From positions 110,047 through 174,046 of the forward strand of contig NZ_QSNT01000008.1 of the NCBI RefSeq assembly GCF_009498525.1: a stretch of 64,000 bases of DNA, given 5' to 3'. The stretch's first letter is position 1. Every line of letters begins with the position of its first letter. This stretch comes from Rhizobium sp. ICMP 5592. GTDB taxonomy: Bacteria; Pseudomonadota; Alphaproteobacteria; Rhizobiales; Rhizobiaceae. The notes beneath the pieces were generated by a model. The model was not told where the DNA came from and ran no database searches. It worked only from the letters and a program-made list of their open reading frames with translations. This document shows, piece after piece, positions 61,138-64,000 of this stretch. The translations under genes were made by a program, and so were the position numbers.

Positions 61138-61842
61138 TCAAATCAGCTTTCTACGTATAGCCAGCGCGGTCAGGTGCGTTGTCGTGTGGACGTCGAAACG
61201 CTTCTTGGTCTCGGCAAGCTTGACCCGTACACTATTGTATTTGACACCTTCGAGATCCGCCGCCTCTTCCATCGTTTTTCCGACCGCCATCCATTTGAGA
61301 TAAGCGGCTTCCTTGGGGTCGAGGTAGGCCGGGCTCTCGGCAGTCGGTCTTGCTTGCATGAAGGCGATACGGGCGTGAAGTTGAGCGACAGCGGTTGCAG
61401 CAGCGACGGCATCAATCTCTCGGTCGAGGTCGATTGTCGGCTTCTCAGAAGCCAAGGTGAACATCGACATCGCGCCGTTTGCGGTTTTGACTGGAATGGT
61501 AATGCCGGAACGGATTCCGAAATTTGCAGCCTGTGAATAAAAGGTGCGCTCGGGTTTGGAGAGGCGCGGCCCCTCCTGTTCGCCTGCCCAAGTGAAGATT
61601 CTTTTAGATGACTTCGCTCGCTTCACTACCGGATCTAGTCGAGAATAATTTCGTTCAAAGTAAAGGGATCGCCATTCTGGATGGTAGTTCGAGATCGCCA
61701 GGACATGCCCGGGCTGGACGTTGAGATAGGCGTAGCCGCCAAAACCGATCTGCTCCGTCAGACCGGAGAGGGCATCCTCGATGTGACCCTGATCGGCCTC
61801 TATTGCGGCGAGGTCAGTTAGCTTATCCAGCCAATTCTGCAT
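61138..61842 (-). CDS. traR: quorum-sensing activator TraR
   Basis: A 234-residue LuxR-type protein with the exact length of Ti-plasmid TraR. The AHL-binding residues fall at the TraR numbers: Trp57, Tyr61, Asp70, Pro71 and Trp85. Other landmarks are FGIRSGITIPVKTANG (about 108-123) and the DNA-binding DPKEAAYLKWMAVGKTMEEAADLEG (about 173-197). With 3-oxo-acyl-homoserine lactone it binds tra boxes such as the one at 38938. It is convergent with traM, and separated from the tra genes by about 16 kb of other DNA. Confidence 0.96.
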   Translation of the reverse strand: MQNWLDKLTDLAAIEADQGHIEDALSGLTEQIGFGGYAYLNVQPGHVLAISNYHPEWRSLYFERNYSRLDPVVKRAKSSKRIFTWAGEQEGPRLSKPERTFYSQAANFGIRSGITIPVKTANGAMSMFTLASEKPTIDLDREIDAVAAATAVAQLHARIAFMQARPTAESPAYLDPKEAAYLKWMAVGKTMEEAADLEGVKYNSVRVKLAETKKRFDVHTTTHLTALAIRRKLI

Positions 61843-61910
61843 TTGTCACTCCATGCTGATGTTCAGTGCAACACCTGATCTGCGAGTCTCCAGCTAGTAT
61901 TTACAATCCT

Positions 61911-61934
61911 AGATAGAAAATGCGTAATCTATCT
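61911..61934. promoter_or_regulatory. inverted repeat upstream of traR
   Basis: AGATAGA (61911-61917) and TCTATCT (61928-61934), 7-bp arms about 70 bp upstream of the traR start codon. It could be a regulator site for traR, which in Ti plasmids is placed under opine or other control. Confidence 0.4.
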
Positions 61935-62072
61935 TATGGAACCAAATTTGGTGCGCCTGCGATACGTTAAGAAAACCGGTCATTCTCACGAGATAGCAGG
62001 CAAGAGATGGATTCCGCCGATTCTATTGGCTCTCAAAGTGGTTAGCTGTCTAACTCTTCTCAAACCCATTGG

Positions 62073-62094
62073 CTGCCTATCATATGATAGGCAG
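62073..62094. promoter_or_regulatory. perfect 22-bp palindrome, likely operator
   Basis: CTGCCTATCAT followed by its exact reverse complement ATGATAGGCAG. It lies about 290 bp before the sugar-binding-protein gene and 230 bp before the traR start, so either could be the target. Confidence 0.6.
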
Positions 62095-62384
62095 TGGCGG
62101 TCTACAGCCCAAAATGCTAAATTATGATACTATTTTGCTCACCAAAATGTGCCCCTCGGGGCGGATGCTCCGAAGACGTGACGAACCGCTCATAGCACAG
62201 CATCCCCTCAGTGGTATTTATCGCCAGCTAAAGGATCCACTTATGTATGCTTCCATGCATAAGAGTATCAGTCTTTGGTGAATCTCGCGCTAGCGCATTG
62301 TTGAGGGAGATCTATCTTTGCCTCACGCCCACTCTTGGAGGAATGGTAGGCATTTCCGGTTTGGGCTTGTCCTGGGAGGATCTA

Positions 62385-63704
62385 GTGAGACATTATTTGG
62401 CCGGCGCGCTCGGCGCCTTTATTTCCGTTGGAATCAGCTCGACGGCTCTCGCCGAAACGCTGACGATTGCGACCGTTAACAACGGCGACATGGTTCGTAT
62501 GCAGAAGCTTACGGATGCTTTCAAAGCGAAGAACCCTGACATTGACCTTCAGTGGGTTACGCTCGAAGAAAACGTGTTGCGCCAGAAGGTTACGACCGAC
62601 ATTGCCACCAAAGGCGGCCAATACGATGTGCTGACCATCGGCACCTATGAAGTGCCGATCTGGAGCAAGCTCGGCTGGCTGGCGCCGCTCGACAAGCTCA
62701 GCGCCGACAAGACCTACGACGTCGACGATCTTCTCCCGGCCATCCGCAGCGGTCTGACCACGGACGGCAAGCTCTATGCCTCGCCGTTCTACGGCGAAAG
62801 CTCGATGGTGATGTACCGCAAGGACCTGTTCGACAAGGCCGGCCTGAAGATGCCGGACGCGCCGACCTGGACCTTCATTGCCGATGCCGCCCGCAAGATC
62901 ACCGACAAGAGCCATGAAGTCTACGGCATCTGCCTTCGCGGCAAAGCCGGCTGGGGCGAGAACATGGCGTTCCTGACGGCAACGGCGAACTCCTTCGGCG
63001 CCCGCTGGTTCGATGAGAAGTGGAAGCCGCAGTTCGATCAGCCGGAATGGAAGAGCACGCTCGACTTCTACGTCAAGCTGATGAAGGACGCCGGCCCTCC
63101 GGGCGCTTCGTCCAACGGCTTCAACGAGAACCTCTCGCTGTTCCAGACCGGCAAGTGCGGCATGTGGATCGACGCGACGGTTGCTGCCTCGTTCGTGTCC
63201 GACCCGAAGGAATCGAAGGTTGCCGACAAGGTCGGCTTCGCCCTGGCGCCGGACAACGGCCTCGGCAAGCGCGGCAACTGGCTCTGGGCATGGAGCCTCG
63301 CCATCCCCACATCCTCGAAGAAGACCGAAGCTGCCGAGAAGTTCATCGCCTGGGCAACCGGCAAGGACTACACCAACCTTGTCGCCGAGAAGGAAGGCTG
63401 GCTGAATGCACCGCCCGGCACCCGCGCTTCGCTTTATGCGAATGCGGATTACCAGAAGGCTGCTCCCTTCGCCAAGATGACGCTCGACTCGATCAATTCC
63501 GCGGACCCCACGAAGCCTGCTGTAAAGCCGGTTCCCTATACCGGCATCCAGTTCGTTGCCATCCCTGAATTCCAGGGCATCGGCACCGCTGTCGGCCAGC
63601 AGTTCTCCGCTGCCCTTGCCGGCCAGATCACCGTCGACGCCGCCCTCAAGGCTGCGCAACAGTTGACCACGCGCGAAATGACCAAGGCTGGTTATCCGAA
63701 ATAA
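62385..63704 (+). CDS. polyol/sugar ABC transporter substrate-binding protein (SmoE/MtlE-like)
   Basis: A 439-residue periplasmic binding protein of the SBP_bac_1 type. A signal peptide ending at ALA-E (about residue 24) leads into ETLTIATVNNGDMVRMQKL, the beginning of rhizobial sorbitol/mannitol-binding proteins (SmoE). Further landmarks are YDVLTIGTYEVPIWSK (about 67-82) and GMWIDATVAAS (about 257-267). The start is a GTG 5 bp after GGGAGGA. It captures polyols for the permeases encoded downstream, the first of which is cut by the window end. Confidence 0.88.
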   Translation: MRHYLAGALGAFISVGISSTALAETLTIATVNNGDMVRMQKLTDAFKAKNPDIDLQWVTLEENVLRQKVTTDIATKGGQYDVLTIGTYEVPIWSKLGWLAPLDKLSADKTYDVDDLLPAIRSGLTTDGKLYASPFYGESSMVMYRKDLFDKAGLKMPDAPTWTFIADAARKITDKSHEVYGICLRGKAGWGENMAFLTATANSFGARWFDEKWKPQFDQPEWKSTLDFYVKLMKDAGPPGASSNGFNENLSLFQTGKCGMWIDATVAASFVSDPKESKVADKVGFALAPDNGLGKRGNWLWAWSLAIPTSSKKTEAAEKFIAWATGKDYTNLVAEKEGWLNAPPGTRASLYANADYQKAAPFAKMTLDSINSADPTKPAVKPVPYTGIQFVAIPEFQGIGTAVGQQFSAALAGQITVDAALKAAQQLTTREMTKAGYPK

Positions 63705-63718
63705 TCAACCTCCCAAGA

Positions 63719-63785
63719 GGGGTGGGCCCGCAAATAAAACCCACCCCCACTTAGGCCGCCGAACCGCTTCGGCGGCCTCTTTTTC
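63719..63785 (+). terminator. tandem hairpins after the binding-protein gene
   Basis: Hairpin 1: GGGGTGGG (63719-63726) / CCCACCCC (63740-63747). Hairpin 2: perfect 10-bp stem GGCCGCCGAA (63754-63763) / TTCGGCGGCC (63768-63777), then a T-rich tract. Hairpins here usually protect the abundant binding-protein mRNA and lower expression of the permeases. Confidence 0.8.
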
Positions 63786-63834
63786 CGCAATGTTCCTACA
63801 GCCGTAGCTAGCTTCAGCAAAGACCGTTTCTATC

Positions 63835-64000
63835 ATGGCAACATTACATACCCGTTCTGCCGCTCGCGTCATGATGACGCCGTCGGTTTTGCTGCTCTTC
63901 GCGTGGATGATCGTCCCACTGGTGATGACGATCTACTTCTCGACGCTGAACTACAATCTCCTGTCTCCCGGCGCGCATGATTTCATCGGGCTGCTCAACT
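63835..64000 (+). CDS. sugar ABC transporter permease, 5' end only
   Basis: An ATG at 63835 begins MATLHTRSAARVMMTPSVL, followed by a hydrophobic segment (LLLFAWMIVPLVMTIYFS, about 19-36) and the loop ending FIGLLN. This is the first membrane segment of a MalF/UgpA-type permease; it matches the SmoF position in a sorbitol/mannitol operon. The remaining about 230 residues are outside the window. Confidence 0.8.
   Translation, partial: MATLHTRSAARVMMTPSVLLLFAWMIVPLVMTIYFSTLNYNLLSPGAHDFIGLLN

Larger units (their letters stand above)
61843..62384. other. traR / sugar transporter divergent intergenic region
   Basis: About 540 bp. It holds the inverted repeat at 61911, a small dyad GTTAG-CTGT-CTAAC (62041-62054), and a perfect 22-bp palindrome at 62073-62094 (half-site CTGCCTATCAT). 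A GGGAGGA ribosome site (62374-62380) lies at the right end. Confidence 0.6.

Overview
The window looks like part of a large plasmid (or plasmid-like replicon) of a Rhizobiaceae bacterium of the Rhizobium / Agrobacterium / Sinorhizobium type. The basis is a GC-rich sequence, a Ti-plasmid-type conjugation set (traC-traD-traG divergent from traA-traF-traB-traH around an oriT and a tra box), a convergent traM/traR pair whose products match the Ti-plasmid proteins in length and in key residues, and a block of small genes typical of rhizobial plasmids (DUF3991/Toprim, DUF1419, methylase-helicase, ParB-like, DUF7007, DUF736, HU, WGR). No rRNA or tRNA gene, no repABC set, no traI/trb genes and no CRISPR array were found.

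Layout. 1-9.1 kb: a catabolic island with SDR, cupin and epimerase genes on the minus strand, an alpha/beta hydrolase, an FAD oxidoreductase and a small protein on the plus strand, LigA/LigB-like extradiol dioxygenase subunits and an NTF2-fold protein on the minus strand, a decayed NitT/TauT-type ABC transporter and an FMN reductase. Related inverted repeats of the type TTGGTC-N4-GACCAA lie in front of its transcription units and suggest one regulator for all of them. 9.4-10.7 kb: a porin. 10.7-12.0 kb: no recognisable gene. 12.0-16.8 kb: pntA-pntB-etfB-etfA, probably one operon. 17.0-18.7 kb: two unknown genes, a DUF1127 micro-protein gene and, just downstream, a putative small RNA of four hairpins that each show an anti-Shine-Dalgarno CCTCCTCCC loop. 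19.1-36.4 kb: plasmid backbone/accessory genes including a 1,695-residue methylase-helicase, an AlbA_2 ATPase in opposite orientation, a ParB-like protein and a frameshifted aroK copy. 36.4-44.7 kb: the DNA-transfer (Dtr) genes with oriT.

44.8-60.6 kb: a mixed cargo segment between traH and traM/traR. It contains a second AHL-type LuxR regulator followed by a lux-box-like palindrome and a methyltransferase / unknown protein / GNAT trio, a hipA-hipB pair in reversed order, a tandem array of 23-bp repeats, tandem XRE regulators, and a peptide ABC transporter operon with CapA and PepT. 60.8-61.8 kb: traM and traR, convergent. 62.4-64.0 kb: the start of a polyol/sugar ABC transporter operon that continues beyond the window.

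How it works together: TraR bound to its acyl-homoserine lactone would act at the tra box between traC and traA and switch on both Dtr operons; TraM would hold TraR inactive at low density. The signal synthase and the mating-pair genes must be outside the window. The second LuxR regulator keeps the AHL-contacting residues and may run the adjacent methyltransferase cluster, which is the best candidate here for an undescribed quorum-regulated pathway. All functional calls are from reading the sequence by eye; no database search was possible.
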